DNA of 64,000 nucleotides from Rhabdophis nuchalis (GCA_039707465.1 CM077645.1:140945503-141009502), one strand, 5' to 3'. Positions 23,376-34,737 are shown, counted from the first letter of the stretch. Numbers and translations: made by a program. The notes: generated by a model not told the origin, from the sequence alone.

Positions 23376-25017
23376 CCAATAAGAACATAAGAACATAAGA
23401 ATAGCCTTGCTGGAACAGGCCACAGCCCATCTGGTCCAGCATTCTGCCTCACACAGTGTCTCACCATTTGCTTCAGGGTATTCCCAAGCAGATGTCTTCA
23501 CCTGCTTATGATTCGCTGTGAATGGCATTGAGAAATATCCTGCCTATCTCTCCAACCCGGAGGGTGTCCTTAGGCATCCATAATGATAGCCATGGATACC
23601 CTTGTTCTCCATGAACTCGTCTAATCCTTTCTTAAAGGTGTCGAGGCTGACAGCTGTCACCACTTCTTCAGGCAGGGAGTTCCATAGACTAGTGATCCTC
23701 TGGGTGAAAAAGTACTTCCTCTTATTTGTTTGAGGTCTAGCTTCCAAAAGTTTCATGGAGTGCCCCCTAGTTCTAGTGTTGTGCGATTGGGAAAACAGTT
23801 TTTCCTTTTTGACTTTGTCCACACCGTGCATGATTTTATAGACTTCAATCGGGTCACCTCTCAGGCGCCGTCGTTCTAGAGTGAAGAAGCCCAGCCGTTG
23901 CAGCCTCAGATGGTAAGGAAGGTGTTCCAGCCCTCTAATCATTCTGGTTGCCCTCCTCTGCACCTTTTCCATTTCCATAATATCCTTCTGAAGGTATGGT
24001 GACCAGAACTGTACACAATACTCCAGATGGGGCCTCACCATAGATTTATAAAGAGGCAAAATGACACTTGCTGACTTATTTTCTATACCCTTCTTAATGA
24101 TCCCTAGCAATGAGTTTGCTTTTTTCACTGCTGCGGCACACTGGGTTGACACCTTCATTGAGCTGTCCACCAGGACACCAAGGTCCCTTTCCTGGTTAGT
24201 TGCAAGGAGTTCAGACCCCATCAATTTATAGATATAGTTGGGGTGTTTTACCCCAATGTGCATCACTCTGCACTTACTAATGTTGAAGCTCATTTGCCAC
24301 TGGTTTGCCCACTCTCCCAGTGTCAAGAGATCCCTCTGGAGCTCCTCACACTTTCTCTCAGTTTTCACTACCCTGTATAATTTAGTGTCGTCGGCGAATT
24401 TGGCTACCTTGCTGTTTACTCCTACTTCTAGATCATTTATGAAAAGGTTGAAGAGAAGGGGTCCCAGCACTGAACCTTGGGGGACCCCACTCTTTACCTC
24501 CCTCCACCTGGAGAAGTGTCCATTTAATGCTACTCTCTGTTTCCTGTCCCTTAGCCAGTTGCTAATCCAGGACAAGGCCTGTCCCTTTATTCCATGACTG
24601 GCAAGTTTATTTAAGAGCCTTTGGTGCGGGACCTTGTCAAAAGCCTTCTGAAAGTCCAGATAAACAATGTCAACTGAATCTCTCTTGTCCACGTGCTTGT
24701 TGACACTCTCAAAAAATTCCAGCAGATTAGTGAAGCATGATTTGCCCTTGCAAAAGCCATGTTGGCTCTCCTTCAGCAGCGCCTTCTCTTCTACATGCCT
24801 ATTAATTTTATCTTTTAAAATGGTTTCCATCACTTTACCTGGGACACTTGTCAAGCTGACCGGTTGGTAATTTCCTGGATCACCTCTGGATCCTTTTATG
24901 AAAATAGATGTTATATTCGCTACCTTCCAGTCATCCGGCACAAGGCCTGATTTGAGGGAAAGATTATATATTTTGGCAAGGACATCAGCAATTTCATCTT
25001 TAAGTTCTTTGAGAACT
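23376..25017 (-). mobile_element. CR1 LINE, 5' truncated, open RT frame
   Basis: Minus-strand CR1 of a different subfamily from 208-2706. The 3' UTR (23376-23543) contains CAGGCCACAGCCCATCTGGT in plus-strand reading. Its tail is a repeat of TAAGAACA units at about 23380-23402. The body encodes RT and the C-terminal region without a break. The 5' end stops near 25017, against a MITE fragment. Confidence 0.92.
23544..25017 (-). CDS. CR1 ORF2 fragment: reverse transcriptase, no endonuclease
   Basis: About 490 codons stay open from RVLKELKDEIADV to the stop, giving the RT domain and C-terminal region of CR1 ORF2. The key motifs are intact: [34 protein letters not shown], then ERDLGVLVDS, MVRPHLEYCVQFWSP and a terminal NSLPEEVV block. 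The endonuclease is absent through 5' truncation. The open frame extends upstream to an ATG at 25262, but those first roughly 80 codons are MITE sequence and are not part of the protein family. Lack of stops suggests a fairly recent insertion. Expression or function is not implied. Confidence 0.85.
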
Positions 25018-25272
25018 CGTGCATGCATGCAATACACGCATGAGTTCTTACCTCCTCTGACACCTCTGCAATGCCTCCACGATGCTCCAGCTGCTCGGCG
25101 GAGCATCGCACAGGCATCATATGTGCTGTGCACGTACGCGGAAGCGCCAAAGAGCTCAAATACAGGTAAGGAGGATGGGTTGGAGGGTTGGCCCTCCGCA
25201 GCACCATACGAAATGGTACCTGGTGCTCCCGACAGGCACCGGTATGCCCGTACCGCCTGCAACCCACCACTG
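25018..25272. mobile_element. hAT-like MITE (GTGGTGGGA family), one end only
   Basis: The right end is CCTGCAACCCACCACTG, and the interior has GGTATGCCCGTACCGCC, like other members. The left end is missing where the CR1 begins at 25017. The other half is not visible beyond the CR1's 3' end at 23376, so the junction is not a simple insertion. Confidence 0.65.
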
Positions 25273-25280
25273 TCACATCC

Positions 25281-26805
25281 TCTCCTTATTCAGAAAGGTT
25301 TCATAGAGCCTGTTTATATGGCAGTCCTTCACTCTTTCCAATGATTGTCACCTGTACTCTTTTGAAGACATGCTAGTTTGCCATACCTCTAGAGAAGTCT
25401 CGGTGTCATGCTTTTGAAGAGAGGAAGATAAATATGAGGGCAAACCTCTGTGCTCCAATTCACATATTCTGCAAAACCATAAATTGTAAGCCATGTTTAC
25501 TTTTGAAAATAAATTTCAAAGGGGACATTTTGGAGCAAGATGTTGTAAAAGGTGAGACAGTGGGTAAATCTTTCCTTGCCTGCCATTTCCATGTTCCATC
25601 CTAGTAAGCAAGCAGTAAACTTGCTTACTTGCAAGAGAGTTTAATTTAAAAAAAAACCACTTGAAACCATTTGTTTGTGTATAATGTGTAGTTTGCACTC
25701 TGAGGACTGGTTCAGGGTATACATCATTTGACTCCTTTTTTTAAATGACTGGCAACTGGCTATGTGAATTGCAAAACTCTGGCATCTGTTCTCTCAGTAG
25801 TATTTGAACTGTACTGGCTCAGTCATGCATGTATAGTGCGCGCGTGCACACACACACACACCATATACACACATACACATACACATGCACACACAAAAAG
25901 AGAGCACACCAGAGAAATCATTACTGGATATCACAGATGCTGCTTGTTTCCTTTAAATAAAAGGCATACTAAGGTATCAAAATATAAAAGACTGGCTTAC
26001 AATTTCACATTTATTACTGTAGCTTCCAAGGGGATAAAACGTTGTTAAAATATTTATATATTGCTTCTTATTTAACAACTCACAAGGTGCTTTATTGAAA
26101 TGCATAAGCCTACAGTAAAAACAGAAATAGTAATCGATCAAAAGTCAAATTTAGAGAGAAATTAATAGCTGCAAAAGATGAGAATCATTTGCACTATGGC
26201 CTGGTGTAGCATAGGCCACTTTCTGCAAGTTTCAATCAATCAGCTCATCATTGCAAGTATATCTGTTATCACACAACAGCTGTTTTGTGAACTGGCATGT
26301 TAATAAAGCAATGATCACTTCTGTCATTTCATTTCCCTCTGACCTTACAATATTGGCAAAACTCTAACCTTCTAATTCAGGCTAACACTCTGAACATCTG
26401 ACAAAAGTAGAATAATTTATCATAATAGAAACCAAAGCTTTTCTTGTAGGCGTGAGAGCACTTTCTGCTCTTTTTTTAAAAAGAAAATGCTGCCACAATC
26501 TAACACAGCTACTCTCTCAGAGAAGAATGAGTGCATACTTCTACACAGTTCAAAAGAGCCCTATTGCTTTTCACACAGGATAAAAAGATTAAAACACTGC
26601 TTCTCAGATTTAGCAATACTAAGATGGTTGGAGAATTCAATTCTCAGAATTCTCCAGCTACCATATGTATCTAGCTTCTCCTGATGAAAGCCCTTCTTGA
26701 TTCTTTCCTTCCAAAATATGAAATACACACCCAGCCTTATTGTATGTTAAGGAAAGGCTCTTCTGCTTCATTACCATAGACATTGGAATATCTGCCACAC
26801 AATGC
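25281..26805. other. Unique sequence with a CA-rich tract
   Basis: No gene seen. A CA-rich tract lies at about 25840-25900. A weak LINE-tail-like stretch (CTCACAAGGTGCTTTATTG) is near 26080. Nothing else recognised. Confidence 0.45.
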
Positions 26806-26809
26806 AGCA

Positions 26810-27311
26810 CATCATACTGTCTCAATTTCATTGATGGCCACATCAGGGTTGTGTTTGATCTTGGGGGGCCAGGGTGGGTATGAGAGGTGGGTTGCTGCTG
26901 GTTCAGCCTGGATTGGCTGAACCAGTATTAGCAGTGGTGGGAGACTCCACCCACCACCCAAACACTTCTGTGCATGCGCAGAAGTGTTGCACGCACGCAC
27001 AAGCACACATGGGAGTGTGCCCGAACTGGTAGTAAAGCAATTAGCAACCCACCTCTGGTGGACATGGCCCGCTTGATATCACTCATGCCGAGGGCACCTG
27101 TGGTGGCTCAAGAGCTCTGCCAGAGAAAATGGGCTCCTGAGCTCCATTTCCAGCTGCAACAGCCTCCTACAACCCTTTGCCAGTGAAAATGGAGTTCGGG
27201 AAGGGTGTGTTTTCACTGGCAGAGGCACCGTGGGCCAGTCCACTGTTTCCTGGGCAGCCCTGTTGGCCAGATCTAAGCACCCTGTGGGCTGGATTTGGTT
27301 TGATAACCCTG
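26810..27311. mobile_element. hAT-like element (GTGTCAAAC family) with nested MITE
   Basis: The blocks match the reverse complement of 34021-34613 in order: ATTTCATTGATGGCC, CATCAGGGTTGTGTTTGA, TATCACTCATGCCGAGGGCA, CACCTGTGGTGG and GGTTTGATAACCCTG at the right end. The left terminal repeat is eroded, so its start is approximate. Right flank GCTTATAG has the TA centre. A second MITE (26882-27057) is inserted inside. Confidence 0.75.
26882..27057. mobile_element. Nested hAT-like MITE (GTGGTGGGA family)
   Basis: It starts GAGAGGTGGGTTGCTGCTGG and ends TTAGCAACCCACCTCTG. Flanks GTGGGTAT (26874-26881) and GTGGACAT (27058-27065) match at 6 of 8. It sits inside the GTGTCAAAC-family element, a few bases from the position hit independently in the copy at 34021-34613. 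Confidence 0.75.
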
Positions 27312-27319
27312 GCTTATAG

Positions 27320-28441
27320 GGAGCAAAGAGCGGATTTATCTTCTTTTCCATCATCTCATATTGCAGCTATATTTTGGTAAAAATCAAGATAAATGCAGTA
27401 ATTGTTTTATTTCTGCAGAATCATTTGCATGCAGATTACAAGCATACAGCCAATTGATTCCAAACTGATTAGTGTTAGTGATATTGCTTGAATTGTGATG
27501 AGAATACTTTAGTCTCTGTTCCCTGTCACAAAACAAACTTTTAACTGAGTCTTCTTCCATAATGTTTGACTCATTCAAATCCCAAAAGAGTTCTTTCTTG
27601 TCCCTAAAGCCATGTTTTATTCATGCCTTGTTAGGTAGCACTTGGTTCCTCAATCAGTTGGGTGAAATGACAAGTAGACTGGTGGAGGTAGGCATTTCTT
27701 ACACTTTATGCACTCTTGGGAATAGATTGATGCTAGAATTTTAAAACAAATGTTTACTTGCTTGATGCAAACATGGCTCAGCATCACAGTCCTTGTTTCA
27801 GTGTCTTCACCAGCCTCTCTGATTCAAATATCTTGGTAGAAACTGCTTTTGGTTCCTTAGGTGAATGGGCCATGCTTATTGGCACTGCTTCTCAGTCGGT
27901 ATGCCTGTATAATTTATTTATTCTATTTGTGTACTGCTAGATCAATAAAGATTTGTGCTGGGTTTACAGCAATCCAATAAAAACAATTAACTAGTCACCA
28001 AATGCTCTATGGAAGAGTTCCATCTTAAGCAGTTTTCAGAGTGTTAAAGAAAAATGGCGTGAGTCTTACGTCCAAGGAGTAGCTCTGCCATAAATCTAGA
28101 ACAGCAACTCAGAAACAGCTACTCCTGGCTTCCATTCCCCTTACTTCACAAAAATGGGATCCAATCAAATAAATATACTGTAGGGGTCAGGAGGCGTAAA
28201 AGGTCCAGTGGATACTTATACTTATGTATAAGAGTCTTTCTCTGGAAATCAGTTTTATACCACTAGACCCCCATTCCATAGTTTTGGATTTTCATAAGCC
28301 CTTAAAACAACTGTGTCAGACCCAATAGCTGGGGACTGGGAAACTGTGAGCATCATAGACCAAGTCAAATACAAACATGATGTAATTCCTGGAAGCTGGC
28401 ACACAAATAAATTGGTCATCAACAAACACATAGAGATAAAA
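27320..28441. other. Mostly unique; possible LINE 3' remnant at 27910-28130
   Basis: No gene seen. TTTATTTATTCTATTTGTG followed by GGGTTTACAGCAATCCAATA near 27910-27985 resembles a degraded LINE 3' UTR in minus orientation. The match is weak and the family is not assigned. Confidence 0.35.
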
Positions 28442-28449
28442 TATATCTA

Positions 28450-28951
28450 CCATATTTTTCAGAGTATAAGACGCACCTTTTTCCCTCAAAAAAGAGGCTG
28501 AAAATCTGGGCGCGTCTTATACACTGAATACAGCATTTTTTGCCTCCCCAAACCCCACCCCCTTCACCAAAATGGCGATGCATAGCTTGTAGGAGGCTTT
28601 CAGAGAGCTCCTAAGGGCTGGGAGGACAGAAATGAGTAAAGAATGGCCTGTTTTTGGCTCAATTTTGCCCCCTCCCAGCCCCCAGGAGCAATCTATAAGC
28701 TTCCTAATGCCCTTTTTTTGACAAAAAATGGGCCTGTTTTCATGAAAAACAGGCACTTTTGGCTCATTTTTGCCCCTCACCCCAGAACACTCTACTAGGC
28801 TCCTAAGGACTATTCATGCCTCCTCTTTTTTGAAAAAAGGGCCCATTTGTGGGAGGTATGCAGAGTGCAAAAACCTTTTTTAAAAAATTTGCCTCTTTAA
28901 AACCTTGGTTCGTCTTATACTGTGGTGCGTCTTATACTCCTAAAAATACGG
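28450..28951. mobile_element. Inverted-repeat DNA transposon with TA target duplication
   Basis: The ends CCATATTTTTCAGAGTATAA and TTATACTCCTAAAAATACGG are inverted repeats of about 25-30 bp that continue into an AGACGCACC / GGTGCGTCT block. Both sides are flanked by TA (28448-28449 and 28952-28953). The 502-bp interior has no transposase and includes repeated TTTTTTG and GCCTCC blocks. TA flanks fit Tc1/mariner-like transposition, but the superfamily was not confirmed. Confidence 0.8.
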
Positions 28952-28953
28952 TA

Positions 28954-29527
28954 TATAACATTCAAAACAGACAAGGAAAAAGCAAAAAGGAAATAAAATG
29001 ACCAAAACACCTCCTCATCAGATAAGCAGAGTTGATCACCAAGATTAACATTAGACCAACACTCAAGAAACAAACAATACTGCACTAAAGGAACCACCAA
29101 TGCAGACAAAAAAGCTAACAGTAAACATCAGCCCAATCAAAGAAATGCCAAGACTACTACTAACACTTATAGGGCATGATGTTACTTAGTTTGGATAATA
29201 AAATGTCTGCAAATAAACAACCAAGCTCAGAGAGCACCAATGGTCCCACAATTCTACTTTGAGCTACATATATTATCTTCTACCTAATTGCTCCAGAAAA
29301 TTTATAAACAATGAACTGACAACATCAGTTTTGGAACTATGGGTGGAGTCGGCTATTTTTGTTTAACTTTCTTTAAATTATTAAGTACTTTTTAAATTTC
29401 ATACTGTGGACATTTCATTGTTTTCCTTATCCTTATCCCAGGAATCCTTAGATTGCAGCAGATAAAAATCAATTCCATAAATAAATGCAATGTCTGCATA
29501 ATTAAAAAAAAAGTAAATATTGAATAT
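28954..29527. other. Unique sequence, nothing recognised
   Basis: No feature identified. Confidence 0.5.
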
Positions 29528-29535
29528 ACCTATAA

Positions 29536-30559
29536 CTGGGATGGCGAACCTATGTCACACATGCCACAGGTGGCATGTGGAGCAATTTGTCAGGGAATGG
29601 GAGGCATTGCCCTGTCAGCTGGCAAGTGGGCATGTGTGTGCTGGCTAGCTGACTTTAACCTTATTTTGTGGCTATTTTTCACAGTCCCCAGACTAAAAAG
29701 GCTTTATAGGAGCCTTGGGAGGGCAAAAACAGCCTTCCATGCCCTCTGGAGGCCCTCCCGAGGCTTCAGGAGCTTCCCTGAAGCCTCCGGAATGCAAATA
29801 AATGGCCCTATGGGCAAACCGGAAGAATGGGAACGGACTTCCAGTTTGCTCATAGGGCCGGTTTAAGCCCTCCGGTTTAAGCACAGTTTAAGTGGCTTCT
29901 GGTTTGCTTGTAGGGTTTCTTTTCATCCTCCAGAGTCTTCAGGGAAGTCTCCGGAAGGCCCCTGAAGGCTTCAGAGGGCTTAAACCGGCCCTACGAGCAA
30001 ACTGGAAGTGACTTCCAGTTTGCTTGTAGGATCCTTTTTCCTCCACTGGAGCCTTCAAGGAAGCCCCCGGAAGACCCCTGGAGGCTCTGGAGGGCTTAAA
30101 CTACCCCTATGACCAAACCGGAAGTGACCTCTGGTTTGCTTGTAGTGTCCTTTTTCATCCTCCGGAGCCTTCAGGGAAACTTCCTGAAGGTTCCTGAAGG
30201 CACTCGAGGACTAAAACTGGCCCTACAAGCAACCCAGAAGTCAATTCCCGAACTTCCAGTTTGCCTGTAGGGCTGGTTTTTTGCACTCCGGAGGCTTCAG
30301 GAGCTTCTCTGAAGCCTCCAGAGGGGCTCCCGGGGGGGTGGGGGGCACTCTTTTTGCCCTCCCCAGGCTCCTCTAATGCTTCTGGAGCCTGGGAAAGACG
30401 AAAAAAGCATGCAAAAATGGGGGGAGTGCCTGTCATGCGTGCATGCAAGCTGGGGGGGATGTTGCACATTGCATTATGGGTGTGGCACACCCATGCATGC
30501 AGGCCCCTGAACTCCCCCCACTTTTGGCACGTGAGCCAAAAAAAAGTTTGACATCACTG
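29536..30559. mobile_element. Large hAT-like element (GATGGC family), perfect TSD
   Basis: The 1,024-bp element starts CTGGGATGGCGAACCTATG and ends AAAGTTTGACATCACTG. The perfect 8-bp TSD ACCTATAA is at 29528-29535 and 30560-30567. The ends are subterminally similar to 20589-21032 and 46807-47192. There is no transposase; much of the length is a minisatellite (29895-30280). GC content is clearly above the surroundings. Confidence 0.9.
29895..30280. repeat. 116-bp minisatellite inside a hAT-like element
   Basis: The anchor GTTTGCTTG recurs at 29902, 30018 and 30134, and as GTTTGCCTG at 30259 (spacing 116, 116, 125). Each unit carries CATCCTCCGGAGCCTTCA-like, GGGCTTAAACCGGCCCTA-like and GGAAGTGACTTCC-like blocks. 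The second unit junction has a perfect palindrome at 29998-30022, with 12-bp arms around one base. Confidence 0.85.
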
Positions 30560-30567
30560 ACCTATAA

Positions 30568-30947
30568 TGTTCCTTAAGTAGACATATAGGACAATATCTC
30601 TGTCTGGAATATTTCACAGAAAATCAGTAGGACTGGAAGACGGTGAAAAAATACTCCAAGAATAGGATTATATAAAATGGGCATGGTGTTCCTTAAAGAA
30701 ACACTTGGCTTTGTGAAAATGATGCTATTTGGGATTATGCAATTCCAAAACAATTTGCCTTGCTGTTTTTAATTGCTTCTATGCATGAACACTGCGTGCC
30801 TTGAACATCCTTATGGCTTCTCGAAGTGCTAGAAAATGTTGTCTAGCATTTTAGGGATGGTATTAGAAAGCTTCTAGTTGGAGGGAGGGGGAAAGAATAA
30901 AGCAAAATAAATTATATGAAGAGGAACTGAATGAACTTGGAAGATAA
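30568..30947. other. Unique sequence, nothing recognised
   Basis: No feature identified. Confidence 0.5.
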
Positions 30948-31402
30948 TACATACATCCCTTCGGCCGATTCGCTCCCACAGAGAGGGACTTCTCCGGATT
31001 GCGTCCACTAGGCAATGCCAGCGGGTGACGCCCAGGGGAAGGGCCTTCTCTGTGGAGGACCCAACTCTCTGGAACGACTTACCCCCCGAACTGAGAATGA
31101 TCACGGATCTCCGCTCCTTCCGCCAGAACCTTAAAACTTATTTTTTCCAACAGGCCGGCCTGGCCTAACTTACATTACTTAGCCCACAGTCTGCAGTTAA
31201 ATTGTTTTAAATTGGTTTTAGGGATATTGTTTTAATGTATCTAAATTTTTAGCACAGGGATATTAATTTAATTTGGTTTTATATTTTGTATATTGTTGTT
31301 TATATATGTTTTTTAAATTGCCTGTGTACCACCCCGAGTCCCTTCTGGGAAAGGGTGCGGTATATAAATCAAAGAATAAGAATAAGAATAAAAAATAAAT
31401 AA
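30948..31402 (+). mobile_element. L2 LINE, 3' terminal fragment
   Basis: It begins in the ORF2 C-terminal region (CGGCCGATTCGCTCCCACAG encodes the RPIRSHRE block). It runs through TGGAACGACTTACCCCCCGA (LWNDLPPE) to the stop after FQQAGLA near 31166. It continues as a 3' UTR with CCACCCCGAGTCCC, GTATATAAATC and an AATAAG repeat tail at about 31372-31400. Confidence 0.9.
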
Positions 31403-32377
31403 ATTGGGATTAATATGTTAGCATGTCAGAAGTGCCCGTAAGGATGTTACACACAACAATCAAAACTCTCGTCTCATAATGCAGGATCTAGGATAATAGA
31501 CTTAGACAAGGCTGACTGAATATTAGGATTAATAAACAAAACAACTTTTTCTAACAGTGAAAGTATGACAATCCAATTAATTATCTAGAGAGATTGTTGA
31601 TTCCTCTACATAGGACATTTTCAAATAGAGATTAGAAGCCATCTGTCAAGGATACCTGACCTGAGCAGCAGTGGAAAATTGCTTGTTGGATGTTGCATCC
31701 AGTGACACCAATTTTCTGTCTGCCAAATGATTAACCAATGGTTCCTCATTCAGATATGTAACTAATTCATCAACCATAGCAGTCAAAAAAAAAAAGAAAT
31801 GTGCATATCTGTGGTTTTCTTTGGTGAGACTGGGGCTCAGCACAAAAGATCAGGCAGGAAAACTAGGTATGGTATTAGAACAGCATGAACTCCCATCTTT
31901 CTGGTCCAGAAAAAAAGGGCGGGACAATTTTTGATTGGCAATAAAACTTTTCTACTCTTGCAGGGTTTAAAAAATATCCTTCTATTCATTGTTGTGTTTT
32001 TTTTTACAAGGCTGGGTTTTTGCTTGGAAGAAAATGCTACCAAATGTTGTAAGATTGTGTTAAATAGTCATGGAGGAAATGAGATGGGCTGAAACTTTCT
32101 TTCTAAGTGCTTTGAATTCACGAGAGGGGGAAAAAATGAAAATAGCAAATAGTATTTTATTTTCCCCCTTTTATTCAAGTTTCTGATCACACTTAGCAAA
32201 AATAGTGTCAGTTCCTGCTACGTTTTGCAAATGCAATTTACTGTATAGCCAACTAATTGCCTGACATTCCATTATGAGCAATGCTTCCCTTCTCTATTAA
32301 TAAAACTGCCTGCTGTGGCTGCTAGTGCTTTAACCATTTTCTTTTTTCATTCTCACACTCCAAGCAACTATAAGCAA

Positions 32378-32379
<2 letters not shown>
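31403..32379. other. Unique sequence, nothing recognised
   Basis: No gene or repeat ends seen. Confidence 0.5.
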
Positions 32380-32471
<92 letters not shown>

Positions 32472-32520
32472 GCAACTGTAAGCAAATTATCTATCTATCT
32501 ATCTTCCTTCCTTCCTTCCC
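32380..32520. repeat. (ATCT)n microsatellite, Bkm type, with (TTCC)n
   Basis: About 23 ATCT units fill 32380-32471. The flank GCAACTGTAAGCAAATT is then repeated (first copy GCAACTATAAGCAAATT at about 32364), followed by four more ATCT units and a TTCC run. ATCT/GATA tracts of this kind are abundant in snakes, where they were described as Bkm satellite. Confidence 0.95.
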
Positions 32521-32624
32521 TCCATCCACCCCCCCTCTCTATCTATCATCTCATCCAGGCATAAAATATGTGCACTATTGTATTCTTAACCCTAGCTAAG
32601 CCTTCCTTTCTTTGTATCCTACTG

Positions 32625-33940
32625 CCATTGGCGCGACAGTTCCCCCAGCACCTGGAGGAAACTGTCTATCTGGACTCGCGCCAGTCCGGCTTCCGGCATA
32701 GGCACAGCACGGAGACGGCATTGGTCGCGTTGGTGGATGATCTCTGGAGGGCTCAGGATAGAGGTTGTTCCTCTATCCTGGTCCTGTTAGATCTCTCAGC
32801 GGCTTTCGATACCATCGACCATGGTATCTTATTGCGCCGGTGGGAGAGGTTGGGGTTGGGGGCACTGTTTTGCGGTGGTTCTCCTCCTACCTCTCCGACC
32901 GGTCGCAATTCGTGTTGGCAGGAGGGCAGAGGTCGATGTCAAGGTACCTCACGTGTGGGGTGCCGCAGGGGTCGGTCCTCTCGCCCCTCCTGTTTAACAT
33001 TTATATGAAGCCGCTGGGTGAGATCATCCGTGGTTTTGGGGTAGAATTCCATCAGTACGCAGATGACACCCAGCTGTACATTTCTACCCCAGACCACCCC
33101 AACGATGCCATCAAAGTGATGTCCCGGTATCTGGAGGCCATGCGAGACTGGATGGGGAGAAATAGGCTTTGACTCAACCTGTCCAAGACCGAGTGGCTGT
33201 GGCTTCCAGCGTCACGATACAGCCAGCTGGTACCATCTCTGGCTATTGGGGGCGAATCATTGGCTCCCACAGAGAGGGCTCACAACTTGGGTGTCTTCCT
33301 GGACTCTCGGCTGTCATTAGATGATCATATGACAGCTGTGACCAGGGGGCTTTTTATCAGACTCACTTGATTCGCCAGTTGCGCCCATTTCTAGATCATG
33401 ACGTTCTATGCACAGTCACTCAAGCCCTCGACATCTCCCGCCTGGACTATTGCAACGCTCTCTACATGGGGCTGCCCTTGAGGTGCACCCGGAGGCTCCA
33501 GTTAGTGCAGAATGCAGCTGCGCGGGGGATTCTGGGAGCCTCAAGATGCTCCCATGTGACACCTCTCCTGCGCGAGCTGCACTGGCTGCCTGTGGCTTTC
33601 CGGGTGCGCTTCAACGTGCTGGTAACCACCTTTAAAGCGCTCCATGGAACGGGACCTGGCTACTTGCAAGACCGCATCCTGCTACCAAATACCTCCCACC
33701 GACCAGTTCGCTCCCACACAGAGGGCCTCCTCAGGGTACTGTTGGCCAAACAATGTCGGCTGGCAACCCCCAGGGGGAGAGCCTTCTCTGTGGCAGCTCC
33801 TGCCCTCTGGAACGACCTACCCCCCAACCTACATACAATCACTGACCTATGCCTCTTCTGTCGGGCCTTGAAAACGCATTTATTCTGTGCGGCTGGCCTG
33901 GTGTAGTTTTTAATAATTGATTTTAATCATCTAGAGGTAA
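32625..33940 (+). mobile_element. L2 LINE, truncated at both ends
   Basis: Plus-strand L2 with most of the RT and C-terminal region, clearly homologous to 47984-50083. It starts mid-ORF2 close to the Bkm-like microsatellite and ends just after the ORF2 stop, without the usual 3' UTR and tail. It has therefore lost its 3' end as well. Confidence 0.9.
32640..33906 (+). pseudogene. L2 ORF2 reverse transcriptase, broken
   Basis: Three frames in succession carry the protein: 32640-32840 ([33 protein letters not shown]), 32850-33172 ([46 protein letters not shown]) and 33367-33906 (ALDISRLDYCNALYMGLP, QLVQNAAARGILG, ALWNDLPPN). There is a frameshift near 32845, a TGA at about 33170 and a disrupted stretch near 33340-33366. 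The active-site YADD is present, but the frame cannot give one protein. Confidence 0.9.
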
Positions 33941-34020
33941 AGAAGATTAGCATATTTTCTCTCTTTCTTTCTATTTCCTGATCTTCTGTCATCTCTAGGC
34001 ATCCCAACTACTATGTAGAG

Positions 34021-34613
34021 CAGGGGTGTCAAACTCAAGGTCTGCAGGCCAGATCTGGCCCATGAGGTGCTTATATATCTGACTCATGGGACCCTCCTGG
34101 AAACAGCAAATGACTGGCCAACAGTGCCTCTGCCAGCAAAAATGGAGCTAGGGGGAGCTCCTGGCAGAGAGTTGCAAGAGGCCGTCGCAAATGAAAACAG
34201 AGTTTTCGAGCCCTTTTTGCTGGCAGAGTTCTCAGGTCACCACAGGTGCCCCCAACATGAGTGACATCAAACTGCCCACTCTCACCCTTGCCACACATAC
34301 CCTGAGCCTCCAAGCAAGGATGGGTTGCTGCTGGCATAACTGCCGGTTTGATGCAGGCAAACATTTTGCAAACATTAAAAAATAAAAATTTGTGGAAGGA
34401 AAAAATGTCCAATGAAAATCGAGATGGCAGCACCATAGGAGAACCAGTTCGGGGGCATGGCAGGCCTGGGTCGCTGCCGGTTCCAGTGACCCAAGCTGCC
34501 AAACCACTACTGTATCAGCCGAACCAGTCCAACCAGGTAGGAACCCACCACTGCTCCTAGGGTCAAACACAACCCTGATGCGGCCCTCAATGAAATCAAG
34601 TTTGACACCCCTG
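34021..34613. mobile_element. hAT-like element (GTGTCAAAC family) with nested MITE
   Basis: It starts CAGGGGTGTCAAACTCAAGG and ends ATCAAGTTTGACACCCCTG, nearly perfect TIRs. Flanks ATGTAGAG (34013-34020) and ATATAGAG (34614-34621) agree at 7 of 8. A MITE of the other family is nested at 34315-34552. Without it the element would be about 355 bp. No transposase. Confidence 0.88.
34315..34552. mobile_element. Nested hAT-like MITE (GTGGTGGGA family)
   Basis: It starts CAAGGATGGGTTGCTGCTGG and ends GGTAGGAACCCACCACT. Flanks CCTCCAAG (34307-34314) and GCTCCTAG (34553-34560) match at 6 of 8. It contains CCGGTTCCAGTGACCCA and GAACCAGTTCGGGGGCATGG blocks similar to 42791-43074. Confidence 0.75.
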
Positions 34614-34737
34614 ATATAGAGGATATCCTCTGCATTGATTTGTCAATGTCCCATTATGTTCTTATTCATCTTCTGGTCTTCAGTACACCTTCAAACAATG
34701 CCTAACCATTCTCTTCAGCAGAACAAACCCTGTTCAT

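Noticed and set aside
24898..25344. 148-codon plus-strand frame
   Set aside because: It is antisense to the CR1 5' part and the MITE fragment; no recognisable protein.
27079..27380. Possible short exon frames around 27.1-27.4 kb
   Set aside because: They fall in the GTGTCAAAC-family transposon, repeated at 34021-34613.
32380..32520. CRISPR-like array
   Set aside because: The repeat is a simple 4-bp microsatellite without spacers, and the genome is vertebrate.
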